From positions 1,127,994 to 1,191,993 of the forward strand of contig MU270031.1 of the NCBI GenBank assembly GCA_021432635.1: DNA of 64,000 nucleotides. The letters are read 5' to 3'. The position numbers and the translations under genes were made by a program. Shown here piece by piece: positions 43,666 to 55,383 of this stretch. Position 1 is the stretch's first letter, and every line of letters begins with the position of its first letter. The notes below the pieces were generated by a model. That model saw only the letters and a list, made by a program, of their open reading frames with translations. It searched no databases and was not told the origin of the DNA. This DNA is from Thozetella sp. PMI_491 (taxonomy: Eukaryota > Ascomycota > Sordariomycetes > Chaetosphaeriales > Chaetosphaeriaceae).

Positions 43666-46053
43666 TGAGAGGTCTAGGCAGCATTTCCCGACTCCAGCGA
43701 TGTTGGAACGGTCGCTGGGGCGGCCGCAAATTGAAAGGGTTGAGAAAGCTCAGAGGCGCAAAGAGAGAGGTGCGGTTGGGGTCGTCGTGTCAGGTCGGAA
43801 GGGGCGCTGCAGATGTAATTGCCGATAAGGCGACCCAACGCCAGGCCGGCTGGGTCGCAAGCACGGGCGCAGCGGCTCTATCTAGTACATGATACTGCGA
43901 CGGTCAGTCTCGGGCGTAAAAGAGAACGAGAGCAAGAGGCATAGCAGCCGCGCATCGGAAACACCAGGAAGCCTCAGGCAGACATCGAGTCGCAGAGGAC
44001 CACCTAGAGAGGTGGCGATGAGCGCAGACAAGGCGAGCGGGGAATCCAAGCTCCCGGCTAGGCGCAGGCTGAGGGGAAGGCGGCGCACGTACTTATACCC
44101 GCCTCGAGAGGCGGTTTGCAAAAGTTCGAGGGTCAGGCCGGAGCAGACAGCAAAGGCGTGCGCAAAGGCGTGCGACGGCGAGGCGTACGAGATTGAAGCG
44201 CCCGGGAGGAAGATGCAGGGAAAAGGTGAGGCATACGCATTGGTTTGCGGCGAGACACTTTGGTAGGCGGAGGAGTTGCGGAGAAAAAAAGAGACAGGGA
44301 CGGAGGGAAGGTGTGTGGGGTGTGTGGGTGGATGGACAGGGGGTCCCGTCTCTACCGTCGAGAGCTGTCTTGCCTGCAGAAGAGCAGCAAGGCCCCAAGC
44401 GATCTTCTAGGGGGAGGGGGTGGACAGATAATAAATCCCGGCGAGCTTCAACCAGAGGAGAGAGCAGGAGGGGTGTGATGTCCTAATCGGTATGAACCGA
44501 GGGCGTGAGAGTTCCTCGTTTATGGTATGGGCATCGGCATAGAGACGACACACCGGGGGCTATGCAGATACTTCGTAGAAAGTTCGTGCAACGAGGCAGG
44601 CGAAGCTATCGAGAGGTCATCCGAACGACCGATGACTCGACCAGAACCCACCCATGCGTCGAGGCAGCAGGGGTGCGGGAAAGAGGCGCCACAGTGCAGC
44701 AGAATGGCACTTGCCGGGGAAGGCACAAGGCAAACGCCTTCCACGCCGACGCCCTTCTGCCTTCCCATTTCCTGGTGCGCAATCCCGCTGCGTTGTGGTG
44801 CGTGCTGCATCATCCACCTCCCCCAAAGGCACACCACATCGCATACACCCACACGCCCACACACCCCTCTTCCACGCGGCGGGCAGCCTGCGGCAACGGC
44901 CGTCCACCACTGGTTCGCCGGGTTTAGAAAGGGAGGGGGTGTGTGTTGTTGCCGTCCCAATACGGTCAGCTTTGGGCACCTATTCCTCCCTCCCGAAACG
45001 CGTCGACGAGTGGCCAGCGGACGCCCGCTTCGAGCGGGGCACGACACGAAACCCCGGTCTTTTTCTCGATTGACACGATCCTATTGGTCACAAAGCACTT
45101 TAGATCCCTGCGGCCGCGTCGCGGACCGCCTTGTCACTCATTGAGAGCTCTCACCTCGTCCTCAGCTAGGGTATGGTGCGAGTGGCAGAGGCGACTCTCC
45201 ACCAGTGACTTTGGTTCCTTAGCATGCACTAGTGCCAAACGCAACAAGTCTATCCCAAGCGACCTACCGTCGCACTCCGGCTTATCCCTACACCCGCAGG
45301 AGTAAAAGGGAGGGGGCAAGGTAGGGGTGAAGAGTGCTGTGTCCTTTTTGGTCTGTCACCTTCGGCTGGGTGCATGCAGATACAGCTCCATATTCGGCGT
45401 TTTCTACTCGGAACGATAGAAAACGTGGTTGGCCGGTGCCGTACGGACTACGCTCTATAGAATCTCGCCGAAAGACTACCACAGCTGGACGTCTTCTCAA
45501 AGCAGGGCTTCGATATGACACGCTCCGAGAAGGATCGAGGGCGTGGCTCACCGCATCTTGTGCAGTTTTGACCCTGTTCACAATGGTACATCCGCCGGGG
45601 GTCCTCGCAAGCGCAGATCCGGCGAGGCGGCCATACGATTGCGCAAGAATACGCGCGCTTGCGTTGCCGTTGCGCGTTCGCCTCACCTTACACCTCACGC
45701 ACGCCGTGAATGCAGATTCCTGCAATCTAGGGCTATGAATTGTATGGCCTGTATTTAATCTCGGGCTTGGCCATGCCCGCTATGCCATGTCGCCATCTTG
45801 ACGAAACTATTGCTTATGGTGGAAGCTACCATGAGGAGCGAATCAGCCCGTCTTGCTATGTAAAGAAAATAAGAGAGGTATAGCCTTGCGTCCGATGCCC
45901 AACTCCGCTCAGTCCCCGGTTAGAATGCCGTATATGGTACACACCATGGATGCCGAGTCCGGCTCCATGCGTCTAGTTTATCATGAATATGGGGGTGACC
46001 CTTCCCCCCACCCATTGCTGCCTCCAGGGGGCTGCATGGCGTGGCAGTGGTGC
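43666..46053. other. Intergenic region between two unknown genes
   Basis: About 2.4 kb of upstream sequence for the 1148-aa gene and 3' sequence of the next minus-strand gene. A 205-codon plus-strand frame (44527-45144) overlaps other frames of equal length and has no protein-like pattern. I see no gene. Confidence 0.45.
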
Positions 46054-47838
46054 CTACACCTCGCCCCAGCTCCCCATTGGACCGGTGCTCGCAATCATGC
46101 TGCCGGTCCCGATAGACCCGCCGATGTCCCAGTAGTGTCGTGACGAGTGCCTGGACGACACGCTGCTGCGCCTGGCCGACGGCCGCGTGCTTTGGCTTGC
46201 ACAGCTCCCCGTGCGGTGGTGCCGTATCGCCACGGGGCTCGCCGGGCTCGTCGCCTTGAAGGTGCGTCGCTCAGACGGCCGGGTTCGCTGATGCCCGTGT
46301 GGGTGCGAGTGCGAGACCAGAGGGTGGTGCTGGCGCACCCGCGCCGCCTTAGCCGCGGCATCTTGGGTACTGGAGGTGGCCAGGTGGGAGGTGCCCGAGT
46401 TGAACGCGGGGGGGGCCCGAGACGGGCTGAAGCGGGAGCGTAGGTATCGGAACACCAACTTGATGTCCAAGTCCTGCTCCCACTCCTGCTGCGTGAACGT
46501 TTCGGCGGGGTCGGGCCGACCAGTCAGCTCTTCCAGGCTGGCCTGCAGGGCCGCGGGGGGCTCGCTCCGCGCCCCGGGGATGTTGACCGGCTGCGTGACC
46601 GTCGGCTGGAATTGAGGCATCGGAAACGAACTCTCCTCTACCTTCTCCTGTGGGGGCGGCGCGGCATCCTGAGCCGACTCGGGTATGACTGGAAGGCCCG
46701 CGTACGGCAAGGGCGTCTGCTGCATGCGCTTGTAGGTCGAAAAGGCGCCGGGGTGGTGGGTCGACATCTGGTGAACCAGAAGGCCGAGCTCTTGCGCGAA
46801 CCGTTCCAGCATCCGCAAGTGCCAGCTCGAGTCATCCGATGACTCGACAGGGTCTTGTCCCAAGGCGGGCTGGAGTGCGGATGCCTTAGGCGTCGAGGAG
46901 AGATCGTCCTCGTCGGGGAGAGCTTCCCCGAATAGGATGGAGAGGAGACGGTCATCGATGCCCATGAGGTCACGGATGACTCTCCTCGTGAAGCGGCTCC
47001 AGGTTTCGTCCTGGGGCTGGGCCGCGGACAACGCCGGCTCGTCTTGGTCGTGCCAGTCGTTGCTCGAGAGCTCCATGTCCTCGGCCGCTTTGTCTAGAGC
47101 ACTCGCGGTCGCCAGGCTCTCTATGATGCCGCCCCGAGGGCGCTGCGAGAGCGTTTCAGACTGTCTTCTCCTCCTCGTTTCCTTCTGTATCTGGTCGAGG
47201 AGCAGGCGGCTCTGTTCTAGGCGCCAGTCCTCAATCCTACGAATCCGATCCGACTCCCGCACTTCGTTCGCAAGCTCGGTCTCAGCCCGCTCCATACTCT
47301 CCCTCCTCCTCTTGACACGGCGCGGGTTATACCGCTCGAAGGCGTAGAGCTGCTCCTGCTCCTCCGCGCCCATCCACTGGGAGGGGAGCCGGAACGAGCC
47401 TAGTCCATCGTGGCCGGGCAGTACGGGCGCCACATCTGAACCGCCGGGCGGGTTGGTGCTGTACGGGCTGGGGATGGTGCGGAACTCGGGGAGGTGGCTG
47501 TCTAGACTGTCAAGCTCGGCATCCTCTTCGGCGATGCTCTCGTCGATGACGTCCGAGGGGACGGCTGAGTTTTGCGGCTCCGAATTACGATCGGATCGGG
47601 CGAGCGTCCCTAGGCTGCCGAGGTCGCTGATACGGGAGCGCCCTGGCGTCTGTTGGGTATCCTCGAAGGAGCTCAGGTAAGATGTGGTCGTCCCGGCGTC
47701 GGTGGCAGGGGAGAAGAGCACCCAGGTCTGCGACTCATCAGGGCCCGAGCGGACCTGCGGAGCAAGGTCGACCGACGACTGGCGAGCGTCGCCTTCGACC
47801 CGAACGACGCGGTGTTGGACGGGCTGATGGAAGGCCAT
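46054..47838 (-). CDS. Fungal protein of unknown function with central coiled coil
   Basis: Single exon, 594 aa. The frame extends upstream to a GTG at 47889, but the first ATG is 47838 (MAFHQPVQHRVVRVEGD). I do not recognise the family. Seen: an acidic Ser-rich N-terminal third, a basic and then mixed-charge helix likely to form a coiled coil (about residues 165-240, around 'ESMERAETELANEVRESDR'), a more hydrophobic helical part ('WSRFTRRVIRDLMGIDDRLLSILFGEAL' region and 'LRMLERFAQELGLLVHQM') that may be the conserved core, a Pro-rich stretch, a short 'DIKLVFRYLRSRF' segment, and a Ser/Arg/His-rich tail ending in a Gly/Ser region. Codon use and frame length on a GC-rich template support a real gene; no function can be given. 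Confidence 0.78.
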   Translation of the reverse strand: MAFHQPVQHRVVRVEGDARQSSVDLAPQVRSGPDESQTWVLFSPATDAGTTTSYLSSFEDTQQTPGRSRISDLGSLGTLARSDRNSEPQNSAVPSDVIDESIAEEDAELDSLDSHLPEFRTIPSPYSTNPPGGSDVAPVLPGHDGLGSFRLPSQWMGAEEQEQLYAFERYNPRRVKRRRESMERAETELANEVRESDRIRRIEDWRLEQSRLLLDQIQKETRRRRQSETLSQRPRGGIIESLATASALDKAAEDMELSSNDWHDQDEPALSAAQPQDETWSRFTRRVIRDLMGIDDRLLSILFGEALPDEDDLSSTPKASALQPALGQDPVESSDDSSWHLRMLERFAQELGLLVHQMSTHHPGAFSTYKRMQQTPLPYAGLPVIPESAQDAAPPPQEKVEESSFPMPQFQPTVTQPVNIPGARSEPPAALQASLEELTGRPDPAETFTQQEWEQDLDIKLVFRYLRSRFSPSRAPPAFNSGTSHLATSSTQDAAAKAARVRQHHPLVSHSHPHGHQRTRPSERRTFKATSPASPVAIRHHRTGSCASQSTRPSARRSSVSSRHSSRHYWDIGGSIGTGSMIASTGPMGSWGEV

Positions 47839-49640
47839 GGTGGTGGTTTGGCCAGGTGTAACGATGGGCGAAAGAAGCGGCTGACCCACAACTCGTCGTC
47901 AAGCGTGATGGATGCAGGGTCTCTGATGGCTGGTAACCCACCCCGATACGGCGGCTCAGGTGGACGGAGTGTGCTCCCGCGGGTATTAGTCGATTGCAGC
48001 GGCTCGAGAACGATTCATTCGTGGGCGGCGGTATGGTTTTCGTTCGGTTGTAAATGGGTGCAGATGGGCGCAATGGTTAGGGGCTCCCGACCACTGTGAG
48101 GAGAGAGGGGAGGGGCAGCAGCCAGGTTCCGTCGCGATATTCAGCCTGTTAGGCGCTTGGGGAGCGCAGCAGGCTGGGGGCGTCGTCTTTGTGCAACGTT
48201 CCGTAGGCCAGCGCTTCAAGGCGGAAAATGTCACACAATGACAAGCACCTCCGCACCAAACGTGAGGAACACGGGCAACGGGATGATGGGCGGACGAGGG
48301 GATTAGTGGAAGGAGGATTAGGAGCAGTGGGCGACAGGAGAGATCCGGTCGACGGGGAGAATGGGGGGTGTTTTGGTGAGGGGGCCTGGCGGTGATCACT
48401 CCCCTGCATCGCCTAGACCGGCCCGTCAGGAGGTGTCGTGCTCGCGTGGTACGGACCCTCTCCCCGACTTAAATCCCTACCTAAATATGACGAGATCCAA
48501 GGACTCGCAAAACTTGGCCCAGTGCCCGACCCATTCGTGGTAGGTCCTCGCTCACGCCCCCAACCTAAACGGATGGCTTCTGCTGTCGTGCGTGGCTGCA
48601 GCCCCCAAGAATCGGCTGAAGGCTGACTGTCATCGTCCCACGCTTCCTCTCAACCTGACAATGAGACGCTCGCCCCCGACGTTAGGGATCAACGGCCGAT
48701 TCTGGGCCGCCCATTTTCGCCTGCCGTATCGCGGCAAGTGTCGTTTAATCTCTGATAAGATACGTAGGGGAGCTAAAACTGGCACCACCCCACTAAAAGC
48801 CCCCCCCCCCCCCCAGCTATCATTGCATCAACGACCTCTTGACAGAGCGAGTCAAGACCAGGTCACGCTTCCCGAGCTCGCCTGGCACACGCTCAGATCC
48901 CACAGTGCCTTGGCCACCTACGGCAGCACGCCGGATCTGCCCGAGGTGCGATGCATATCCCGAAAAAGGCGGCTAACTGCTCGGCGTCTGCCCGCTCGTC
49001 CACTGTCCACTCGATGACGATTTCGTCATCTTGGGCCTACAGTCAGCGGAAGGGTTAGTTAGCCTGCGAGCGCCCAGTCCTACGGACTTGTGTCGGAGTG
49101 ATGCGCCGACCTGCACCGATATCTCTACAGGCCTTCATCTGCATTAACCGTAAACCACCAGCGACCAGGTGGCAGCACTCGCAACCGTTGACTCGAGCCG
49201 TGGCGTAGGTCGGCCACTCCCTCGTGCCCAGGCCCCATCCATGGTGCTTATTCTCAGCTCGCTGCCCTTACCCATGCGCCGCCTCATCACCGCCTCATCG
49301 CCGCCTAACTCCCGCACATGCACGTAGAACCGACGTTGCACAGCCCGCTAGGGTGCCGATTAGGGAAATATGTCGCTGTGATTTGTATTTCCGGGCCTGA
49401 TGGCCGGACGCTTCCGTATTCTCGTTGATAGCAGCAAACACATCACATGTCAACACGATGATAGGTCCCCCAAGAGGGCTCCCGAAGATGCCCAGGACAA
49501 ATCCATTCACGATATGCTGGTTTTTACGAGTAAGACCATGACCATGCTAAGCACATTCATGCCCTGTGACTCAGTTCTGAAAATGACCCCAAAGACGCCA
49601 TCAACCAGTAGACCCAGGATACCGATCTGCCTACACCGCC
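47839..49640. other. Intergenic region upstream of the 594-aa gene
   Basis: About 1.8 kb. It holds a C15 tract (48800-48814), a GATAAGATA element near 48754, and the 3' end of the Rpl10 gene. Frames on both strands are short and without motifs. Confidence 0.45.
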
Positions 49641-50590
49641 TTAAGCCTCAGTGAAAGCATCAGGGAAGCGCTTCATGTTGTACTGGAGGCTGCCCTTGTT
49701 GCTGAGGAACTGCACGTAGGCACCATCGACCTTGACACGACCAGCAGCCTTCTTGTCCAGGTACTCCTCGCGGCGGAGGGGGGTGAAGCCCCAGTTCTTG
49801 GAGACGATGATCTTTTGCCGGCCGGGGAACTTGTACTGGGATCGTCGGAGAGCCTCGAGAGCGATAGCGCGGTCTGCAGGATTGGTTAGCGGGCTGGGGT
49901 CCATGGTCGCAAAATCAAACCAAGGTGGAAACTCACTAGAGTCACGAGTGCGGACGCTCATGATGATCTGGCCAATGTTGACACGGGCGACGGTGCCGTT
50001 GGGCTTGCCCCAGGCACCACGCATACCAGTCTGCAGTCTATCGGCACCGGCGCACGACAACATCTTGTTGATGCGGACGACGTGGTACGGGTGGGCGCGG
50101 ACGCGGAGGTGGAAACCTTCCTTTCCGGCGAGCTTGACGAGGTACTTGTTGGCGCAGATACGAGCGGCCTCGAGGGCCTCCGAGCTCAGCTGCTCATACT
50201 CGTTGGAGACGAGGTGGATGCAGAGAGGGAAGTCGTCGACGGTCGCACGCTTACGGCCCAGGTCGAAGATGCGAATCTTGGGGTCCGGCACACCACGGTT
50301 GAAGCGGGACTTCGGGTACGGCTGGAGAGAGTCTGTTAGTAAATGCTCCCAGTCCAAGACATCGCAGCGCTCTCCGACGCTGCTTTTTCATATTGCTTCC
50401 TCCCGAGACGCCGTCTGTCAGATCCTGACCGCGCAGCCCTGCCTATCCTCAAAGCTTTCCTCCTCTTTCCTCAAGCCCCTTCTCCAAATGCAGCGCTCGG
50501 GAATCCGGAAGGGTCGCTCGGGGTGTGCAGCACACAATAACTAACCTTGTTCTTGCAGTACCGGTAGCAACGAGCGGGACGACGCGCCAT
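49641..50590 (-). CDS. RPL10: 60S ribosomal protein L10 (uL16)
   Basis: Exons on the minus strand: 50590-50546, 50321-49937, 49873-49641; product 220 aa. uL16 is added late to the 60S subunit, near the A and P sites. Seen: the invariant N-terminus [28 protein letters not shown] across intron 1, 'FDLGRK', '[33 protein letters not shown]' (the P-site loop lies here) and '[11 protein letters not shown]'. Intron 1 is long (224 bp, donor GTTAGT) and sits right after codon 15, as is common in fungal ribosomal protein genes. Intron 2 (63 bp) has no stop and is a multiple of three, so an unspliced read-through would still be in frame. It shares a promoter region with the divergent Rpl30 gene. Confidence 0.97.
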
Positions 50591-50944
50591 CTTTTCTGTT
50601 GTCAAGGATGTCACGTAGGGTGGTTTTGTTGGTGGATTGGCGAGAGTTGGTCGACGACAGCAGGATCGCCAGACTTTTGAGTTGACCCAGACCTGATTTC
50701 AAATCAAAGTGCAAGGCCAAGCGTCGATTGCCCCGAGGGGCGAAAAGAGTGGGGCTTAGGGTTTTCCCGCCCACGAAATGGCTGTGGCCAATAAAATTTG
50801 TTGAATCGCAGTGGGGATTCGGACTCCCTCTCCCCCAGCCAAACCTTTCAAACTTTCGAGTCGAAATTCTTTTTACAGCTTTCGACATCCAGCAACAACT
50901 TCGACCAGTTGACCAGTTCGCCTTCTCACGACACCACCGACACA
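50591..50944. promoter_or_regulatory. Bidirectional promoter of the RPL10/RPL30 pair
   Basis: Only 354 bp separate the two divergent ribosomal protein start codons. Near the middle, at 50756-50764, lies TTAGGGTTT, a telobox-like site of the kind bound by Tbf1 at ribosomal protein genes in several fungi. CT-rich leaders precede both genes. Joint control is inference from layout. Confidence 0.65.
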
Positions 50945-51511
50945 ATGGCCCCCAAGAAGAACAAGAGCGAGGCTCAGAGCATCGGCAGCAAGCTTGCCCT
51001 GTACGTTGCGTTGTGCTGTTGTCGTGGCGTCGCCGCATGCTAACTTTGGATATTCAGTGTCGTCAAGTCTGGAAAGATTTGCCTGGGCTACCGCAGCACC
51101 CTCAAGAGCCTGCGGTCTGGCAAGGCGAAGCTTGTCCTGGTGAGCAACCCCCCGCGCGGACATATTCTCGTGCTGGTCTGGCTAACCCTCGTCGGCAGAT
51201 TGCCTCCAACACCCCTCCCCTGAGGAAGTCTGAGATCGAGTACCTTGCCATGCTTAGCAAGGTGGCCGTCCACCACTACAGCGGCTCCAACGTAAGTTCA
51301 CCCCAATCCCCGCGGCCCATGGTGACCTTGCGTCCCTTGGGCCTGCCCAGAGAAGAAGTCCTACCCAGGGCTTTGGAGGGTTCACTTGGCTCACACTTGC
51401 CCCCCCTCATAGATCGAGCTGGGTACCGCTCTCGGAAAGCTTTTCCGTTGCTCCACCATGGCCATCCTCGACGCCGGTGACTCCGACATTCTCAGCGAGC
51501 AGACTGCTTAA
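50945..51511 (+). CDS. RPL30: 60S ribosomal protein L30 (eL30)
   Basis: Exons 50945-51000, 51058-51139, 51199-51291, 51413-51511; product 109 aa, the normal length. eL30 is a small L7Ae-fold RNA-binding protein at the subunit interface. Seen: [19 protein letters not shown], then [19 protein letters not shown], '[31 protein letters not shown]' and '[28 protein letters not shown]', matching eL30 along its whole length. Introns are 57, 59 and 121 bp, all GT-AG. Yeast Rpl30 binds its own transcript; no comparable kink-turn was traced here. Confidence 0.97.
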
Positions 51512-53385
51512 AGAGAGGGGTTTTTTGTCCCGTAGCATGGAACGGCGTTTAGGATCCAGGGTTGGGGGGAAAATGGAACGGCGGCTTTCACGATATCCCG
51601 GGTCTGTCAACCATATGACGACTCTCTAGTTCGGGTTGCACCAGGATGCAAACCCAGTCTAGGTTAGCCATAGCGCTCAAGACAAGAACATGCCTTCCAA
51701 CTGGACCCCAACCAAGACCTAGCAGCTGTCCACAACTTTGCCAGTATTAGTAATAGTCCCTTGACTCTACAGTTCCTCCGGGACGATATGTGTTTGGCCC
51801 CATCTGCAATGTGCCCTGAACTATTGGCGCACTAGGTGAGGAGGGCAAGTCGATCGCTTCCCTTGCTTGTTATGCAATTTCTTAGGCCAAGCATGATGGA
51901 GTGTCACGGGCTTCTAGAAGGTTACTGCAACTTGCTCCTTCGATGCACACTGGGCCGTTTGGTGTTGGCTGAGGGGCAAGCCAGAGGCTCCTTGTGCCCC
52001 GTGCGGTCGGCCCTATCCAACAGGCCGCCCTCCCTGGAGGGGCAGTGGGCGGCCGGTTCGACCTGCATTGACAAGCAAATTGTCATAATCAAAAGACAAG
52101 CCGACCCGACACCTGGCCCTCCGCGATGAAGGCGCCTGACTCCGTACTATCGAGAATTGCACTTGGAGAAGGGTGGGGAGAGGAGACGTTAGTCGGCGGG
52201 TTGGCAAATCACTCCGTCGGATGGCCATGACTAGGGCCATCGGGAGCTGCTAGAAAGGGACAGATGTCGAGCTATAGTATGCAATACTATGTGGTACAAC
52301 AGCACGCGGCGGTAGCACCCTGAATGGCAGTGATGGCTCTGGAGGAGCAGGGTTCGGAGGCTATAGCGAGGGCGGGCCGTTGATATGTGACACGAACACG
52401 TCTTCCTGGGTCGCAAAAAACAAAAGGTGCAATAAAAAAACAAGCTTAAAGCTTTCATGATCCCTCCGAGGGCCTTCCAGCCCACGCCCGCCTCCTCTTC
52501 CCCTTCTCGGTCTCCCCCTCCAAACGACCGTCTTGCCTTGCATAGTTAAATCCACCCGCAGGATAAGACGACGGAACATCTGGCCATTGCCCACCGCCCA
52601 TGATCGGTCGGAAACATCCAACAGGCTCTCAACCAAATCCCGGGAAAGATTCTGAGACAAGACCGCATTGGGGCCGCGACGGTACCCCAGCCAGGCGAGC
52701 CAGGCACACACAAGGGGCATAGCGCGGATCCCTGTGGCTGACGTTCCACGCTATCCACGCTACCCTGGGGGCTTGGAGAGCGAGGAGAGCAAGGAGGCCA
52801 GCAGTTCGCCCGCCAGCGTCACGAGCCAATCAGTCCCCCCTTTTGCCGCGCGCGCCTCAATCTTGGCCTCCGACTTTTAGCTGCTGCTCAAAGAAAGAAA
52901 GAGGTCCAGATCCCCCCCCCCCCCCCAATGCACTGCTGAATGGTTGGTACGGCTACTATGCTACGCCACCGGTTTCTAAAATAACACTGTGCTGTTAACC
53001 CTTTTTGTGACGCTCTCGACCCCATTCTGATTTGACTGCTCAGGGCGGGAGTGCCGATCTCGAATCCCGTTTTCATTCCTTGCCTGGAAACGTCGATAGA
53101 CTCGAAACAGCAGCAGCACACTGAGCAGACACGCTCCGCTCATTACGCAAACGCCCGCGGTTTATTTCATCCTCCAGCGCGAACCCTACCTCCAGAGAGG
53201 ACAACAAGCATCATCCATCCTTTGGGAGCCCACCCCATCAATAGCGTTAGGCTCGTGCGAGCGTGCTCCAGCCCAGCATTCCAACGCCCTCGCGCGGCGC
53301 CTTTTTTGGGCGGCCCCTCGTTCTTTCCATACGGCAACGCACCCGTCGACACGCGTAGAAACAGCACGCCCACCACCAGCAGACC
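51512..53385. promoter_or_regulatory. Intergenic region upstream of the coiled-coil gene
   Basis: About 1.9 kb with a C15 tract at 52912-52926 and the leader of the coiled-coil gene. Frames are short and unconvincing. Confidence 0.45.
52912..52926 (+). repeat. C15 homopolymer
   Basis: A run of 15 cytosines about 460 bp upstream of the coiled-coil gene. Similar C15 runs lie at 48800-48814 and 60072-60086, all in intergenic DNA. Confidence 0.85.
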
Positions 53386-55383
53386 ATGTCGACCGTGGCG
53401 AAGAAACCGCCGACAGGCGGCCGCGAAACCCCGACTGGGACGCCCACACGCCCGGTCCGCTCCTCCACGCCCACGTCGGCCGCTGCAGGCGGTGCCGGCG
53501 TGACGCGCACCCGCTCAATCCGCACCGGCACCCCCGTCTCCGCGCGCGCGGCCGCTACCCAACGACGCGAGTCGCTGCTCAGCAACGGCACCAACGGTGC
53601 CAACATCGAGGCCGAGGAGGCAGCCCGCGCCGAGACCGTCGCCCTGCTGGACGACCTCAAGGAGCGCCTCTCCAAGGCCGAGGGCGCGTCAGACAGCTTC
53701 AAGAAGCAGGCCGATGTGCTGCAGAGCCGGCTGGATGAGGCTCTCAGCGAGCAGGCCAAGCTCGAGGAGAAGGTTCATGAGAGCGAGGAGCAGATCGAGT
53801 TCCTGACCAACGAGAAGCGCGAGGCGACCAAGAAGATCCGCGAGATGGAGACCATCTACGAGGTTGAACGCAGTGCCATGACCAAGGAGAAGGAGGAGTG
53901 GGGAAACCGTGAGGAAGAGATGCAGACTGTCATCCAGAGGCTCAAGGACAGCCTCGCGCAGCGAAATACCGACGACGAGACTCGCCCGTCAAGACAATGT
54001 AAGTGCCCGACAGATCGCGATGAGGTGCAGGTTTCGTAGGCCATCCAAGAAGACGACGCGATGCTAACCAAGAGGCCCTCGGCGGATACAGCGGTGAACA
54101 ATTCCCCAAGCATCGAGAATGGCAGCTTTGCCCCACCTTCTTCCATCCACCGCAGCGACTCGAGGAACAACTCCAAACTGCTGCTACAAAAAGACAAGCT
54201 GATTGAATCATTGCGGTTGGAGCTGGCCGAGGCCCAGATCAAGCTGGTCGAGTCGGAGAACCAAGGAGGCGGCCGCCTCCACGAAGTCGAGCGGCTGCTG
54301 ATGGAGGCACGGATGGCGAACGCTCGCCTCATGGAAGACAATGAAAGCTACCAGCTACTCCTGCAGGACCGGACCCTAAAGGGCGACTTCGGCACGGGCG
54401 ACTTTAACTACATGGGTGCCTCGACCAACCACGACGCCCTGGCCGCCTTAGAGGGCAGGGCAGGCGGCGCTAGCCTCGCTGATGAGCTTTCTGAAGCCAC
54501 CGACCACGGAGACACCACCACCGAGGGTGGTGACGTCGGCGATAGGGACGTGAGACGGCTGGAGACGGATCTCAAGGCAGCCAAGGACCAGAACAAGGCC
54601 CTCACGCTGTACATCAACAAGATCATTGAGCGGCTGCTGCAACACCAGGACTTCGAGCACATCCTCGACCAGTCGACCGACTTCAAGTCCCCCAACACAA
54701 ACAAGGCCCTGCCCCTGCCGCCAACGGAGAAACAGGTTTCTGGCCAATCCCTACTCCAGCGGGCCAAGTCCATCGCGGTGGGCGGCGGTAGCGCGACGAA
54801 GCCTCGGCCGCGCCCCATGTCGTTCATGCCTTCGGCAGCAAACTCGGCTCACAACAACCCCGAAACGGCACCCAGCATCCCGATCGGGCTGTCACGTTCT
54901 ACCAGTACACGCCGCCCCGGCGGACGACCCATGAGCGAGCAGTTCACGAGTGGAGCGGCGGCCAGCGTTGTGAACCAAATGTACAAGGGCGGGCCTGACG
55001 GGCCGCTCTCCCCGACCCTCCGCAGCAGCCAAACCTTCTTCCTGCCTCAGGGGGCCGGCAACCGCGCCAGCAGCGGTGGATCCGGCAGCGCCGCCGGCGC
55101 CACGGGCAACTTCCCGGGCATGCGGAGCGAGACATCGAGCACCAGCGGCGATTCCGTGGGCGCCAACGGCGATGCCTCGACACCCCCGACTGGCATGAGC
55201 CCGCCCCGGGCCCATGAGAAGAGCACAACGTTCGCCGGCAACAAGCCACGGCCGCTCCGGCTGGTGCAAGAGAACCCTGACATGGCAGCGCAGGCAAACA
55301 AGCGACAAAGCTGGATGGGCTGGGCGCAGAGCGCGTTCGCCAAGAAAGACGATGTGTCGCCAGGCGAGGCGATCAGGGAATAA
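53386..55383 (+). CDS. Coiled-coil protein of unknown function ('M protein repeat'-type fungal protein)
   Basis: Exons 53386-53998 and 54092-55383; product 634 aa. Seen: a Thr/Pro/Arg-rich basic N-terminus (about 1-65, with repeated T-P motifs that resemble microtubule-binding or kinase-target sequence), a long coiled coil (about 75-200), a second coiled coil (about 230-300, around 'KLLLQKDKLIESLRLELAEAQ'), a short helix ending in 'NKALTLYINKIIERLLQHQDFEHIL', and a Ser/Gly/Pro-rich tail ending 'MGWAQSAFAKKDDVSPGEAIRE'. The intron (93 bp) has donor GTAAGT and branch GCTAAC and changes frame cleanly. Homologues in filamentous fungi are, as I recall, annotated only by their coiled coil; a cytoskeletal or septum role is conceivable but unsupported. 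Confidence 0.85.

Noticed and set aside
44527-45144. A 205-codon plus-strand frame between the two unknown genes
   Set aside because: Several frames of similar length overlap on both strands and none shows protein-like patterning or a splice partner.
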